In this document: positions 40,202 through 49,480 of the stretch, piece by piece
How positions within the stretch are numbered: position 1 is the stretch's first letter
Layout of the letters: the number at the start of each line of letters is the position of its first letter
Origin: JBGSIC01 sp041751875
GTDB lineage: Bacteria; Bdellovibrionota; FAC87; UBA2466; JACKAF01
Length of the DNA stretch: 64,000 bases
Direction: 5' to 3'
Assembly: GCA_041751875.1 (NCBI GenBank)
Contig: JBGSIC010000029.1
Span: 62,001 to 126,000, forward strand
Notes under the pieces: model-generated
Seen by the model: the letters and a program-made list of their open reading frames with translations, nothing else
Told to the model about the DNA's origin: nothing
Databases searched by the model: none
Made by a program: the position numbers and the translations under genes

Positions 40202-41867
40202 GCTTAAAGATAAGCTTCTAGAGCATCTTAATATCCTCTATCCACACGATGTGGCGCGGGAGTGCGGTGAGCAGCTTCTGCAACGCATTGATCGTTACAA
40301 CTTGATCGAATCTCAGTCTGACAAATTGTGGGACGAAAAAGACATTGTGATGATCGCTTATGGCGATCATGTTAAAGAGGCCAACAAAAAGCCACTTCAG
40401 TCTTTCAAAGCATGCTTGGATGAACTCGAGCTTAAGGATTGCCTGAGTACGGTTCATCTCTTGCCCTTTTTCCCCTATTCCTCCGACGAAGGTTTTTCAG
40501 TAATCGACTACAAACAGATTGATCCTCTGCTGGGTAACTGGACAGATGTTCAAGCTGTTGGAACTCACTTTGATTTGATGTTTGATTTTCCTCTCAATCA
40601 TATTTCAAGTCACAGCGAGTGGTTTCGAAGTTACTTGAATGGTGTAGCGCAGTACCAGAATTTCTTTGTCGAGACTGATCCTAATCTGGATCTCTCCTTG
40701 GTAACGCGCCCGCGCAGCCTGCCGTTGCTAACCCGCTTTGAAACATCGGAGGGTCCGAAACATCTTTGGACGACTTTCAGCGCGGACCAGATCGATTTGA
40801 ATTTTCAGAATCCGCGCGTTTTGGTTGAGATGGTAGACATCCTTTTGTTCTACCTTGCGAAAGGGGCACGTATCATCCGTTTGGATGCGATAGCCTTTCT
40901 ATGGAAGATTCCAGGAACAAACTGTTTGCATCTGCCCGAAACACACCAGGTCGTGAAGCTGATGCGAGAGATTACTAATGAAGTGTCTCCACACGCCATT
41001 TTGCTCACCGAAACCAACGTTCCTCACGAAGAGAACGTAAGCTACTTTGGAGCAGGCGATGAAGCGCACATGGTTTATCAGTTCAGCCTTCCGCCTCTTC
41101 TGCTAGAGGGTTTACTCACTGGAACCACGGGTGACTTTAAGAAATGGTTGGCGAGCGTCTGTGAAACCGCGCCCAACACAACCTTTTTTAATTTCACCGC
41201 CTCGCACGATGGAATTGGGGTACGCCCTCTTCAGGGCCTGATTTCTCACGACCGTTTTGGACATTTGCTGGAAGCTGTTCGCGAACGTGGCGGGAGAGTG
41301 AGCTATAAACGTAATACCGACGGTTCGGAGTCTCCTTATGAGCTCAATATCACCTATTTCAGCGCGCTTAAGCACAATGACGAGAAGCTGCATGTAGCGC
41401 GTTTCGTGGCCTCTCAAGCGATGGCACTTGCTCTAAAGGGGGTTCCGGCAATTTACTTCCCTGCGCTGTTTGCGGGGGAGAATGATGAGCAAGGTGCTAA
41501 ACTCACCGGCCAGAACCGCTCGATCAACAGGCGTCGATACTCTCCCACGGAAATCGGGGAGTTGCTTTCAGAAAAACTTACCGCGAAAACATCTTTCAAC
41601 CAGCTGCGATCCCTAATGCGCGTGCGCCGTTCTCAGAAGGCTTTTCATCCTGATGCGACTCAACGCTTGTTGGACGCTCCTGAGGGAGTGGTGGCCTTTG
41701 AGCGTCTCGATACGACCTCGGGTGAAAAGATCTCGGTGGCCGTCAACTTTACCGATACTCCGCAGAAATGGAACGCACCCTGGGGAGGGAAAGATCTTGT
41801 TTCTGGCGCGATCTTAGAGGAGAGCGTATCGCTGTCTCCCTACCAAGTGGTATGGATAAAATTCTAA
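40176..41867 (+). CDS. GH13_18 sugar phosphorylase (sucrose/glucosylglycerate phosphorylase type)
   Basis: About 563 residues. GH13 subfamily 18 reversible phosphorylase: LLPFFPYSSDEGFSVIDY, DLMFDFPLNHIS, nucleophile Asp in RLDAIAFLWK, acid/base Glu in LLTETNVPHEENVSYF and the third Asp in NFTASHDGIGVRP. Candidates are sucrose, sucrose 6-phosphate, glucosylglycerol and glucosylglycerate phosphorylase. With a Gfo/Idh dehydrogenase beside it, as in the E. coli ycjM-ycjS pair, glucosylglycerate is a fair guess. TTG 40176 is chosen because GAGGG is 5 nt upstream; the frame is open to an ATG at 40137, but no start signal is there. Confidence 0.88.
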   Translation: MNESRKINELKDKLLEHLNILYPHDVARECGEQLLQRIDRYNLIESQSDKLWDEKDIVMIAYGDHVKEANKKPLQSFKACLDELELKDCLSTVHLLPFFPYSSDEGFSVIDYKQIDPLLGNWTDVQAVGTHFDLMFDFPLNHISSHSEWFRSYLNGVAQYQNFFVETDPNLDLSLVTRPRSLPLLTRFETSEGPKHLWTTFSADQIDLNFQNPRVLVEMVDILLFYLAKGARIIRLDAIAFLWKIPGTNCLHLPETHQVVKLMREITNEVSPHAILLTETNVPHEENVSYFGAGDEAHMVYQFSLPPLLLEGLLTGTTGDFKKWLASVCETAPNTTFFNFTASHDGIGVRPLQGLISHDRFGHLLEAVRERGGRVSYKRNTDGSESPYELNITYFSALKHNDEKLHVARFVASQAMALALKGVPAIYFPALFAGENDEQGAKLTGQNRSINRRRYSPTEIGELLSEKLTAKTSFNQLRSLMRVRRSQKAFHPDATQRLLDAPEGVVAFERLDTTSGEKISVAVNFTDTPQKWNAPWGGKDLVSGAILEESVSLSPYQVVWIKF

Positions 41868-42832
41868 GAGTTGGGTTTGTGGGCCTCACCCACGATCATG
41901 TCTGGAGCGAGCTACCTCACTGGAAAGCCCTTCCAAATATCAGCGTAGCGGGCGTTACGGAAAACAATTCATCGCTTGTTGACCGATTTCATACTTTTTT
42001 CCCCGGTGTTCCCGTATTCAAAGATCCGATTAGTCTTTTTAATAGCGCAACAATCGACGCCATTCAGGTCATGAGTTCCAACTTGCGATCGGTTGAGATA
42101 GGGGCCGACGCTCTGGAACGGGGGATTCATGTTCTTTTGGAAAAGCCCATGGCGTCGAACCTGGAGGGAGCCGATAAATTACTTCGGGCGAAATCGGGCT
42201 CGCGAGCAAAGCTTATGATCAATTGGCCGAGTTGGTGGCGTCCGAACATGAAAGCGGCTGAAGAGATTCTCAAGTCCGGTGAGCTGGGTGATATTTTTTA
42301 CGCGCGTATGCGGATGGCCCATCGCGGCCCCCAAGAGCTGGGTTGCAGTCCCGAGTTTTGTGAGTGGTTGTATAGCGAGACGGAAAATGGTGGCGGGGCA
42401 TACATGGACTACTGCTGCTACGGTGCAGCGAGTTTTTGCTATCTCTTTGGCAAGCCGGAAAGGGTGGAAGGTTGGCGAGGCCGATTGCTTAAGAAAAACC
42501 TCCCAGTCGACGACAATGGCCTTTTGACTCTCTATTACAAAGACAAAGTTTGCGTGGCCGAAGGCTCATGGACTCAAGGCCCTTCTCACCAAGGGGCGAG
42601 TTTCTACGGAACATCAGGGGTAATGGAATTAGATAAGGAACATCTTTGGGTTACGGGCGCCGAGGGTGTGCGAACCCAGCGCGAATTCCCCCCTCACCAC
42701 AACAACGGTCCCAAACACTTCGTCGAATCAATCCTCTGCAATAAGGAAATTGAGGGCATTTTTTCCGCTGAGTTGGGCAGAGAGGCCCAGCGGGTTTTGG
42801 AACTGGGCAAAGGGCGAATAAACATAGGGTAA
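41852..42832 (+). CDS. Gfo/Idh/MocA family oxidoreductase
   Basis: 326 residues from ATG 41852, overlapping the phosphorylase 3' end by 16 bases. Rossmann start RVGFVGLTHDHVWSELPHW, then HVLLEKPMASN (the conserved EKP) and a C-terminal alpha/beta domain with GGGAYMDYCCYGA, where family members carry the catalytic G-G-G-D/H. The enzymes oxidise or reduce sugars and polyols with NAD(P). It is likely to act on the product or substrate of the phosphorylase. The nucleotide-binding glycines are G-x-x-G-L-T rather than the usual GxGxxG. Confidence 0.88.
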   Translation: MDKILRVGFVGLTHDHVWSELPHWKALPNISVAGVTENNSSLVDRFHTFFPGVPVFKDPISLFNSATIDAIQVMSSNLRSVEIGADALERGIHVLLEKPMASNLEGADKLLRAKSGSRAKLMINWPSWWRPNMKAAEEILKSGELGDIFYARMRMAHRGPQELGCSPEFCEWLYSETENGGGAYMDYCCYGAASFCYLFGKPERVEGWRGRLLKKNLPVDDNGLLTLYYKDKVCVAEGSWTQGPSHQGASFYGTSGVMELDKEHLWVTGAEGVRTQREFPPHHNNGPKHFVESILCNKEIEGIFSAELGREAQRVLELGKGRINIG

Positions 42833-42879
42833 CTTTTGGACTAACTAAATGCCGATCGTGTTTGGTACCATATAGTTAA

Positions 42880-43587
42880 ATGCGAAAAATACTTCATCGC
42901 GCGGAGACTCGGGGGCGTGTGGAGCAGGATTGGTTGCTAAGCCACCACACTTTTAGTTTCGGTAGCTACTACGATCCTAAGCGGATGCATTTTGGCTGCC
43001 TGCGTGTTCTTAATGACGATTATATTCAACCCGCCAAAGGTTTTGGAACTCACAGCCATTCCAACATGGAAATCGTGACGGTTCCGATCAGCGGTTCGCT
43101 GGCTCACAAAGATAGTAAAGGTAACGAGCACGTCGTCACGCCTGGAGAAGTACAAGTCATGTCCGCGGGAACAGGAATTTCTCATTCAGAAGTGAACCCT
43201 TCTTCCTCAGAGGTCGCGAACCTTCTTCAGATCTGGATCCTTCCTGGAAAAAAAGAAGTCGAGCCTCGCTACGATCAGAAGGCTTTCGAGGCCCAGAAGT
43301 TCGATAACAAGCTCGCAACCGTGGTGGGGCCTCAAGGAACGGATGGCCTTTGGATTCATCAGAATGCCTATTTTTCTCTGGGCAAGTTCAGCGAAGGTCA
43401 GGAAGTGCAGTATCCGTTGCGATCCAAAGATAATGGCATCTATCTTTTTGTGATGAGCGGGACAGTTTCTTGCGATGGCGAAACCCTTCAAAACAGAGAT
43501 GGATTGGGTCTGACGGAAGTAGAAACATTGCCTCTGCGGATTCAACGCGATTCCCACTTACTCCTGATGGAAGTGCCCCTGCGCTAA
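42880..43587 (+). CDS. pirin family protein
   Basis: 235 residues, bicupin. The N-terminal cupin holds the metal-binding set HSHSNMEIV (two histidines) and GISHSEVNPS (His, Glu). Known members are iron-containing quercetin 2,3-dioxygenase-like proteins or transcription co-regulators. WLLSHHTFSFGSYYDPKRM near the start, seen as SHHTFSFGSYYDP, is the pirin signature. The gene lies 47 bases behind the sugar cluster and may or may not belong to it. No ribosome-binding site is clear. Confidence 0.93.
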   Translation: MRKILHRAETRGRVEQDWLLSHHTFSFGSYYDPKRMHFGCLRVLNDDYIQPAKGFGTHSHSNMEIVTVPISGSLAHKDSKGNEHVVTPGEVQVMSAGTGISHSEVNPSSSEVANLLQIWILPGKKEVEPRYDQKAFEAQKFDNKLATVVGPQGTDGLWIHQNAYFSLGKFSEGQEVQYPLRSKDNGIYLFVMSGTVSCDGETLQNRDGLGLTEVETLPLRIQRDSHLLLMEVPLR

Positions 43588-43763
43588 TCTCCCTCCTAGC
43601 TAAACCTCTGATTTTATTATGATTCCCGGCTGGGTGGGCCCTTAAACTTTCCTTGAAAGTCACCTCATTCCATGGGTAGTCTTGCTGCAGATCCTTTCTA
43701 TTTCTTCTTTTGGGTAGAGCAGTCGAACGAACTGTCGGATTTGGGGTTTGGGGGAGCAAAAAA

Positions 43764-44252
43764 ATGAAGAACAAAACGCAAATTTTAGGAATTACTGCGC
43801 TTCTGCTGGTGTGTAGTGGCTTTTTTGTTTATCGCGAGCGCATCAAGACTTCTTTATTTCCTGTTACGCCAAAGCTTCTTACTGAGAATAAGAACAAGTG
43901 GGATGGGCAAAACCTCGACGGCTACGAATACGACCTTCAGATTCGCGGTAAGCTGAGGAAGGACTACCACGTTGTTGTTGAGAATCGGGAAGTAGTGGCT
44001 GTTACCGAGCAAGGCCAGGCGGTAGATGTAAGACATGATGTTTCGATCCCGGGCCTTTTTGCGTCTATTGAATATGATGTAAAAACGAGCAAGGCAAAAG
44101 GCCGCTCGAAAAATCGCATGGCCAAGCTTTCCGTGGCCTTTAGCAATCGTTGGGGCTACCCGGAGCTCTACCTTCGTCGTGCATCCGCACCGTTTAAGTC
44201 AGGTTACGTGACCTGGCGAATTGAAAACTTTGAACCGAAATTAGCCGAGTAG
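43764..44252 (+). CDS. small membrane-anchored protein of unknown function (DUF6174-like)
   Basis: 162 residues from ATG 43764, with GGGGGAG 6 nt upstream. One N-terminal transmembrane or signal segment (ILGITALLLVCSGFFVY). The mature domain starts NKWDGQNLDGYEYDLQI, the W...Y-x-Y pattern of the DUF6174 family of exported proteins, and continues with YHVVVENREVVAV and a long IEYDVKTSKAKG-to-SVAFSNRWGYPELYL stretch. No known activity. It faces the methyltransferase gene tail to tail, 3 bases apart. Confidence 0.7.
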   Translation: MKNKTQILGITALLLVCSGFFVYRERIKTSLFPVTPKLLTENKNKWDGQNLDGYEYDLQIRGKLRKDYHVVVENREVVAVTEQGQAVDVRHDVSIPGLFASIEYDVKTSKAKGRSKNRMAKLSVAFSNRWGYPELYLRRASAPFKSGYVTWRIENFEPKLAE

Positions 44253-44255
44253 TTC

Positions 44256-45215
44256 TTAATCGACTCTCACAAGGATTTGGCTCAGAGGAGAAGTTTGTTC
44301 CGCAAAGTCCGCGGGAAAGTCAGGCAAATCCAGAAACTCGCACTGGCCGTGAAAATGTTTCGAAACAATTTCTGACACATCTTCACTCGACCAATCATCG
44401 AGGTTGCTGGAAAAGAAGAGGAGGCCGCCACGCGCCAGAACGGGCAGGGTGGCATCGAGTAGTTTGTTCACGTCTTTTCGAATGCTAAAAGGCCCGTTCG
44501 GTCCACGTGAGAAACTGGGCGGATCAAGAATAATCAAGTCAAAAGTCCGTTCGCGTTTCCGCGCACCATCGAAATACCGAAAAATATCGCATGCAAAGAA
44601 CTCATGCGATTTATCGTCGATGCTGTTTAATTCAAAATTTTCTCGTCCCCAATTGAGAAACTTAGAGGAAAGATCCACACTCGTGACTCTTGCCTCCTCT
44701 CTTGCGCAGGCCACTGAGAAGCTGCACGTGTAGGCAAACGTATTGAGAACCGTTTTTCCACGCGAAAGCCCCGCAAGAAAGCGGCGATTCTCCCGCTGAT
44801 CCATAAACAGGCCAGTCGAATAGCCCAAATAAGGTCGAATAAGAAACTGGTTGGGCCCCTCTTGTACGACAATTTTTTCGGGCGCTGTTTCGCCACGAAA
44901 AGGAGTGGGCGAAAAAAGAGAAGGATCTTGAGATTGGTGCGAACGATCGGCAACAAAAGTCTTCAGGTAAACGCTCTTAGCGTCGGTGTGCCTGAGATAC
45001 CAATCAGCGAACGATGCCAGTTCCTCCTTATCCAAGAACGCCTTTTTTTCAAAGAGTTGAAATACCAGCACAGAGTCGTAACGATCGACAACTAACCCGT
45101 CGATGCCCTCCCGCTCGCCGCAGAAAAGACGGAACGCTCCCTTTGGATTTTCTTTCACGAGCGCGGCGCGTTTTTCCCACGCACTTTTCAAAATGTCCGT
45201 TAGTGAATCGGACAT
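44256..45215 (-). CDS. class I rRNA methyltransferase, RlmI/RlmK type
   Basis: About 319 residues from ATG 45215, with AAAGGA upstream. A PUA-like N-terminal RNA-binding part (LFCGEREGIDGLVVDRYDSVLVFQ) precedes a Rossmann methyltransferase: motif I VLNTFAYTCSFSVACAREEA, the motif-II acidic residue SVDLS and the motif IV DPPSF signature (LIILDPPSFSRGP) of the RlmI/RlmK-like 23S rRNA methyltransferases. Probably methylates a cytosine or guanine of 23S rRNA. Its start overlaps the pseudouridine synthase end by 16 bases, so the two RNA-modifying genes are coupled. Confidence 0.88.
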   Translation of the reverse strand: MSDSLTDILKSAWEKRAALVKENPKGAFRLFCGEREGIDGLVVDRYDSVLVFQLFEKKAFLDKEELASFADWYLRHTDAKSVYLKTFVADRSHQSQDPSLFSPTPFRGETAPEKIVVQEGPNQFLIRPYLGYSTGLFMDQRENRRFLAGLSRGKTVLNTFAYTCSFSVACAREEARVTSVDLSSKFLNWGRENFELNSIDDKSHEFFACDIFRYFDGARKRERTFDLIILDPPSFSRGPNGPFSIRKDVNKLLDATLPVLARGGLLFFSSNLDDWSSEDVSEIVSKHFHGQCEFLDLPDFPADFAEQTSPLSQILVRVD

Positions 45216-45913
45216 TTCAAAAATTCCTTTTTCCATTTTTCAGCGCTGGCGGCTTTCAAATGGACTTGCTGCTCACCTGTCGCTTTGGTGAACGAAAGTT
45301 CATACGCCATGAGCGCAATTTCATCGGAACGGCCTTTAAGAGGGGGACCACCGTAGCGGGTGTCACCCAGGATGGGGTTGCCAATTTTGGCGAGCTGGGC
45401 GCGAATCTGGTGTTTGCGTCCCGTATGCAGTTTAATTTCTAAAAGGCTGCACTCGTTCTCGTGAGCGAGAACTTTGTATTCCAGACGCGCTTCCTTGAGG
45501 CCCGGGCGGGCCTTTTCAAAAATTTGGCGGGGGCGATCGTTGCCCTCCCAGTAGTGAGTCAGTTGCCCCTCAGCTTTATCAGGTTTGCCCGCCACCACCG
45601 CGAGGTAGCGTTTGCCGATCGTTCGGTCTCGAAACTGCGCGGACAGACGGCTTGCCCCCTTGGAGGTTTTGGCAAAAAGGACGATTCCTCCCACTTCGCG
45701 GTCTAACCGGTGTAAGCATCCAATGAATACCTTACCGGGCTTGTTGTACGCCTGTTTGAGCCAGGACTGCACGGCGTCCATCAAGTTGGGTCTGCCGGTC
45801 TCATCGGGTTGCGTGAGCAAGCCTGGGGTCTTCCAGACGGCGATGAGGTGGTTGTCCTCATAAAGGACCTTACTTGACGATAGACTCGTCGAATGAGTAG
45901 AAGAAGGGCTCAT
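45200..45913 (-). CDS. RluA-family RNA pseudouridine synthase
   Basis: 237 residues. The catalytic aspartate lies in the HRLDREVGG motif (family HRLD), preceded by NHLIAVWKTPGLLTQPDE, and LLEIKLHTGRKHQIRAQLA and LGDTRYGG follow as in RluA/RluD/TruC enzymes. There is no S4 domain, so it belongs to the shorter RluA class. Target uridine (tRNA or rRNA) is not predictable. It is divergent from rsmG, 7 bases apart; the methyltransferase gene overlaps its end. Confidence 0.92.
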   Translation of the reverse strand: MSPSSTHSTSLSSSKVLYEDNHLIAVWKTPGLLTQPDETGRPNLMDAVQSWLKQAYNKPGKVFIGCLHRLDREVGGIVLFAKTSKGASRLSAQFRDRTIGKRYLAVVAGKPDKAEGQLTHYWEGNDRPRQIFEKARPGLKEARLEYKVLAHENECSLLEIKLHTGRKHQIRAQLAKIGNPILGDTRYGGPPLKGRSDEIALMAYELSFTKATGEQQVHLKAASAEKWKKEFLKCPIH

Positions 45914-45920
45914 TTTTTTA

Positions 45921-46646
45921 ATGCAATCAACTCCGAACGGTTTATCGATGAGGCCACTAAGACGAAAATCAAGGGTGCCGACGGCTCAGGATCTCGCCGA
46001 GATCCTTTCAAAAAGTTCAATTTCGCTTAGCCGCCACCAGCTGGATCAACTGTGGCGGTACCATAATTTACTGAGGAAACGAAATCAAGATAGAGACCTT
46101 ACTCGTTTGGTCGGGTTTGAGAGCATGGCGGTAAAACACTACGTTGATTGCCTCTACGTCGCTAAACTTGCCTCGCTGCCTTCCCCCATCATTGATGTGG
46201 GAACCGGAGCGGGATTTCCCGGAATTCCCCTTAAAATACTGCTTCCTAGCCTCGAAATCACCCTGGCCGAACCTCGTCCCCGTAGGGCCCAGTTTCTCAG
46301 AGATGCGGTAAAAGAGCTGGGACTCAAGGGAGTCGAAGTTTTTGATCATAAAGTGGTGAGCGCCAGTTTTAAAAGGCCCGTTCAAGCAGTTATTACTAGG
46401 GCGCTTGAAACAATGGACAAAACCATTTTGCGAACGTCAGCGTGCCTGGTTCCCGGGGGACGGATTTATTTCATGAAGGGGCCCAATGCTGATGCGGAGA
46501 TAAAGGATGTAAAGAAGCGTTTTTTTCCGAAGTACAAGTTGGTGCAGGATAAGGCTTACCAGTTGCCGCACACCCCTTTTCGTCGTCGTTTAGTTGTTTG
46601 GGAAAGAGTAGTTAATGAACCGAAAACCTCCACCGCGAAGGCCTAG
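45921..46646 (+). CDS. rsmG: 16S rRNA (guanine-527-N7)-methyltransferase
   Basis: 241 residues. RsmG/GidB motif I IIDVGTGAGFPGIPLKI is unmistakable, with NLLRKRNQDRDLTRLVG ahead of it in the place of the family NL...L..NLT motif, and AVITRALETM later. It methylates N7 of G527 in the 530 loop; loss gives low-level streptomycin resistance in other bacteria. The first ten residues may not be used (ATG 45948 is an alternative start). The downstream methyltransferase gene starts 32 bases before its stop. Confidence 0.93.
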   Translation: MQSTPNGLSMRPLRRKSRVPTAQDLAEILSKSSISLSRHQLDQLWRYHNLLRKRNQDRDLTRLVGFESMAVKHYVDCLYVAKLASLPSPIIDVGTGAGFPGIPLKILLPSLEITLAEPRPRRAQFLRDAVKELGLKGVEVFDHKVVSASFKRPVQAVITRALETMDKTILRTSACLVPGGRIYFMKGPNADAEIKDVKKRFFPKYKLVQDKAYQLPHTPFRRRLVVWERVVNEPKTSTAKA

Positions 46647-47427
46647 GCCGCCGCTCAAACGTCGTCCCCCTCAAAAGGATACGGCCTGGCATGCGATTGG
46701 CGATTGGTACAACTCAATCGTCGGGAAACATGGCCACTACTATCATCAGCACGTTGTTTTGCCAGGCGTGAGGCGTTTACTACCACTCAAGAAGGGTGAC
46801 TCACTTCTTGATCTGGCCTGCGGACAAGGAGTTCTGGCGCGCGAAGTTGCCGACGGCGTGGAGTACTGGGGTGTTGACGCCGCGGGGTCTTTAATTGATC
46901 AGGCAAAGAGTCAAAACAAGAATCGTGAGTTTCGTTTTCTAAAATTTGATGTTTCGCAACCGCTGCAAATTGCCAAAAAAGATTTTGCCTATTGCACTGT
47001 CATTCTCGCACTTCAAAACATTCAAAATACGATGGGTGTCATCAAGAATGCCGCGGATCATTTAAAGAAAAACGGACAGGTTTTGTTAGTCCTCAATCAT
47101 CCTTGCTTCCGCATTCCGCGCCAGTCTTCCTGGGGCATCGACGAGACCAATAAAATGCAGTACCGGCGGATCAACCGTTACATGGAACCTTTGGAAGTGC
47201 CTTTGCAAGTTAATCCCAGCCAGGGTGAGTCATCGGAACAGATGTGGTCTTTCCACCAACCGCTTTCAGAATACTTTCGTTGTTTATCGGCGTGTGGTTT
47301 TGCGACTCTGAAAGTCGAGGAATGGATTTCGGATAAGAGTAGCGTAGGAAGCGCTGCGAAAATGGAGAACCGAGCCCGGAAGGAGTTTCCTCTGTTTCTC
47401 GCGATTCTTGCCCAGAAACTAAGCTAA
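46615..47427 (+). CDS. class I SAM-dependent methyltransferase with proline/arginine-rich N-terminus
   Basis: 270 residues. The first 22 residues are nearly all Pro, Arg and Lys. The methyltransferase core follows, with motif I LLDLACGQGVLAREVA and an acidic motif II YWGVDAA, as in UbiE/COQ5-like and small-molecule methyltransferases. The later LNHPCFRIPRQSSWG block is found in a widespread unassigned subgroup. Substrate unknown. It overlaps rsmG by 32 bases, which suggests coupled translation. The basic tail hints at nucleic acid or ribosome contact, but that is only a guess. Confidence 0.85.
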   Translation: MNRKPPPRRPRPPLKRRPPQKDTAWHAIGDWYNSIVGKHGHYYHQHVVLPGVRRLLPLKKGDSLLDLACGQGVLAREVADGVEYWGVDAAGSLIDQAKSQNKNREFRFLKFDVSQPLQIAKKDFAYCTVILALQNIQNTMGVIKNAADHLKKNGQVLLVLNHPCFRIPRQSSWGIDETNKMQYRRINRYMEPLEVPLQVNPSQGESSEQMWSFHQPLSEYFRCLSACGFATLKVEEWISDKSSVGSAAKMENRARKEFPLFLAILAQKLS

Positions 47428-47521
47428 TTTTTCCGTAGAGAATAATTATCACCTTGACCGACGCGAAGTGTAGTGACGCCGCCCTCCCAAATGTTATCTT
47501 TGGCATCACATGGGGGTTCGT

Positions 47522-47956
47522 ATGCGCAAAGTTTCTCTACTTTTAACGGTGTTTGTTCTTTTTTCTGCTTCTGCCGCGAAGGCCGAAATGAGTTGCCAAG
47601 ATGTCGTTGGCAGCTCGATTTGCCGATCGATGGATAAAATCACGCACAGCATGCAAAGCTACTGCACTGGTGATTCTTGCTACGCTCTTTGGCAGCGTCA
47701 GCTGGATATGATGCGCCAGTTTACTCACAACTACGAAAACAATGTTGGCTTCGGCACCTCGATGAGTTTGGAGATGGGAAGTCTCGCCTACTCTGCAGCG
47801 GATCTCATTTGTCGCGTAAAGAGCACCGGGGCGTGTGAATGGATGAAGGCCTTGTACTATGCGAAAGTCGATGCGCTCTATGTGCTGGAAGAAATTCAAA
47901 GCAATGCGAGCTTGACCAACATCCGTCGCTGTTCGCTGACCTACACCTGCCCGTAG
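47522..47956 (+). CDS. small secreted cysteine-rich protein of unknown function
   Basis: 144 residues from ATG 47522 (MRKVSLLLTVFVLFSASAAKA, a clear signal peptide ending AKA). The mature 123 residues hold eight cysteines (SCQDV, SICRS, YCTGDSCYA, LICRV, GACEW, RCSLTYTC) and little else that is conserved. The even number and the export suggest four disulfides. The predicted structure is helical. Not recognised. It converges on the minus-strand gene ending at the next base. Confidence 0.7.
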   Translation: MRKVSLLLTVFVLFSASAAKAEMSCQDVVGSSICRSMDKITHSMQSYCTGDSCYALWQRQLDMMRQFTHNYENNVGFGTSMSLEMGSLAYSAADLICRVKSTGACEWMKALYYAKVDALYVLEEIQSNASLTNIRRCSLTYTCP

Positions 47957-49480
47957 TTAGTTGTCTTCAGTAGTGACGTGACGGAGAAATACCGGCTGAT
48001 TGCGAATGAGAATCGGGGAACCGTCTCTGTTCTCAATCTTTCCGATGGGCGAAACGCGGTAGTCGAAATCTCTGAACTCAGCTTCTCGTCCAGGTTCAGG
48101 AGCTTGTGTCCAAAGCTCCAAACGCACCTGCGGCGTTTCCCCCAAACGTAACGTAAGATACTCAAGGGTGTGCGCTATCTGCTCAAGTGCGTGCGCGAGA
48201 ACTCCTTCGCGGTAGGTGCGCAATAATCGTGAGCGAATTTCTGCAATGAGGAAGGTGCCGTTTTTCTGTGCCACCACGTCAGCAGCAGGGGCACCTTTGC
48301 GGGAAAAGTAGGGAATCTGCAATAAAACGTAAGTTCCCTGCGATCCTGCACTAAGAATTTCCCAACCTTCTTTTTCCATCTGAGCGCGGGCAGATGCCTC
48401 TAGAGGATGGGCATCAGCGGATTGCTCGCCATCAATCATTTGCAGCTGCGAAAGAATGTGTTCCCTGAGAATTTCAGTCAGGCTGGCGCAGAAGTGGGGA
48501 CGAGCTGCCTGCCATGTACGCGGAGTCGGGCGGGACGACAGATCGAGTCCCTTTACATAGTTGATAATTGTTAGAGCCAGTAGGTCCCGGTCCATTACAT
48601 TGAAAGTTTTCCCACCAGCCTTGGCAACTAGGTCTAGGAGCTGCGCTTTGTAGCGGTAAATGGGAAGTCGCGATTGCCACGGTGTTGGCCCCCCATCCTC
48701 GTTAGGAAGCATGGCCTTCTTCTGGATTTTTGCCAGCACTGAGGTCTGTCGTACAAGGAGAGTAATCAATTCGCTGGCGGCTTCAGAATACTTCCCGCGT
48801 CCACTGAAGAACGCTTCAGCTAAGGCAAAAAGTTCATCTCCCTCTAAAACCTGCTGTGCCCGTACGAAACTCTCAGCGTCGAGAGACAACATGATGGCTT
48901 GGGCAATGGACTGACTATCGAGAGATTCGATGGTTGGGTGAATTTTCTCGAAAACTCTGGCCGCGTCGACAACGCTGATAATCTGGTCAATAAAAGGCTG
49001 AGAGCGAAGTTCCGGAAACTTCCCCAAGTTTTGCTGATAGAAGTGGTCCATGGCCGAGAGGTCAACCTCCACGCCATTGGCGGTGGTTTCCTCAATATAA
49101 GCCGTCAGGGCATTCACCGCGACTTCCATCCGACTTCCTTTTAGGTAGAAGTCGGGAACATACTGTTCATAAAAACGTACTGCTGTTTTTTGAAACTTGG
49201 ACAGCGAGGCCCGCTGTTTGTTGTTTCGGTGGCGCCCTTCTGCTTTCCGTGCATCTACGTTGCGCGCCACTTTCTTTACGAATTTTTCATGACGAGTTTT
49301 GTGTCTCTTGGCTTGGCGATTCGATTGCGGCGCTCTTCGTAAGCGGTAAAGCGGACGATTGGCGGAGGCATGATGAGGACGTTTTCCTACCAAGTACTGA
49401 GCACAACGGCGTGAGGCTCCCTGAGTGGGAAGAGCGAAACTGACAAAAACCAAAAAAATAAAAGAGAAGTTAAGTCTCAC
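47957..49480 (-). CDS. secreted protein of unknown function, about 507 residues
   Basis: Starting at GTG 49480 the protein begins VRLNFSFIFLVFVSFALPTQGA, a signal peptide; the frame is open 35 codons further but those residues would bury it. Residues 25-110 are extremely basic (Arg/Lys/His-rich), the middle 250 residues are helical, and the C-terminal 140 residues are mixed alpha/beta. The segment APAADVVAQKNGTFLIAEIRSRL, seen as ADVVAQ and FLIAEIRSR, looks like the strand pair of a PD-(D/E)XK nuclease fold with Arg in place of Lys; this is a by-eye similarity only. No family recognised. Single gene. Confidence 0.65.
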   Translation of the reverse strand: MRLNFSFIFLVFVSFALPTQGASRRCAQYLVGKRPHHASANRPLYRLRRAPQSNRQAKRHKTRHEKFVKKVARNVDARKAEGRHRNNKQRASLSKFQKTAVRFYEQYVPDFYLKGSRMEVAVNALTAYIEETTANGVEVDLSAMDHFYQQNLGKFPELRSQPFIDQIISVVDAARVFEKIHPTIESLDSQSIAQAIMLSLDAESFVRAQQVLEGDELFALAEAFFSGRGKYSEAASELITLLVRQTSVLAKIQKKAMLPNEDGGPTPWQSRLPIYRYKAQLLDLVAKAGGKTFNVMDRDLLALTIINYVKGLDLSSRPTPRTWQAARPHFCASLTEILREHILSQLQMIDGEQSADAHPLEASARAQMEKEGWEILSAGSQGTYVLLQIPYFSRKGAPAADVVAQKNGTFLIAEIRSRLLRTYREGVLAHALEQIAHTLEYLTLRLGETPQVRLELWTQAPEPGREAEFRDFDYRVSPIGKIENRDGSPILIRNQPVFLRHVTTEDN

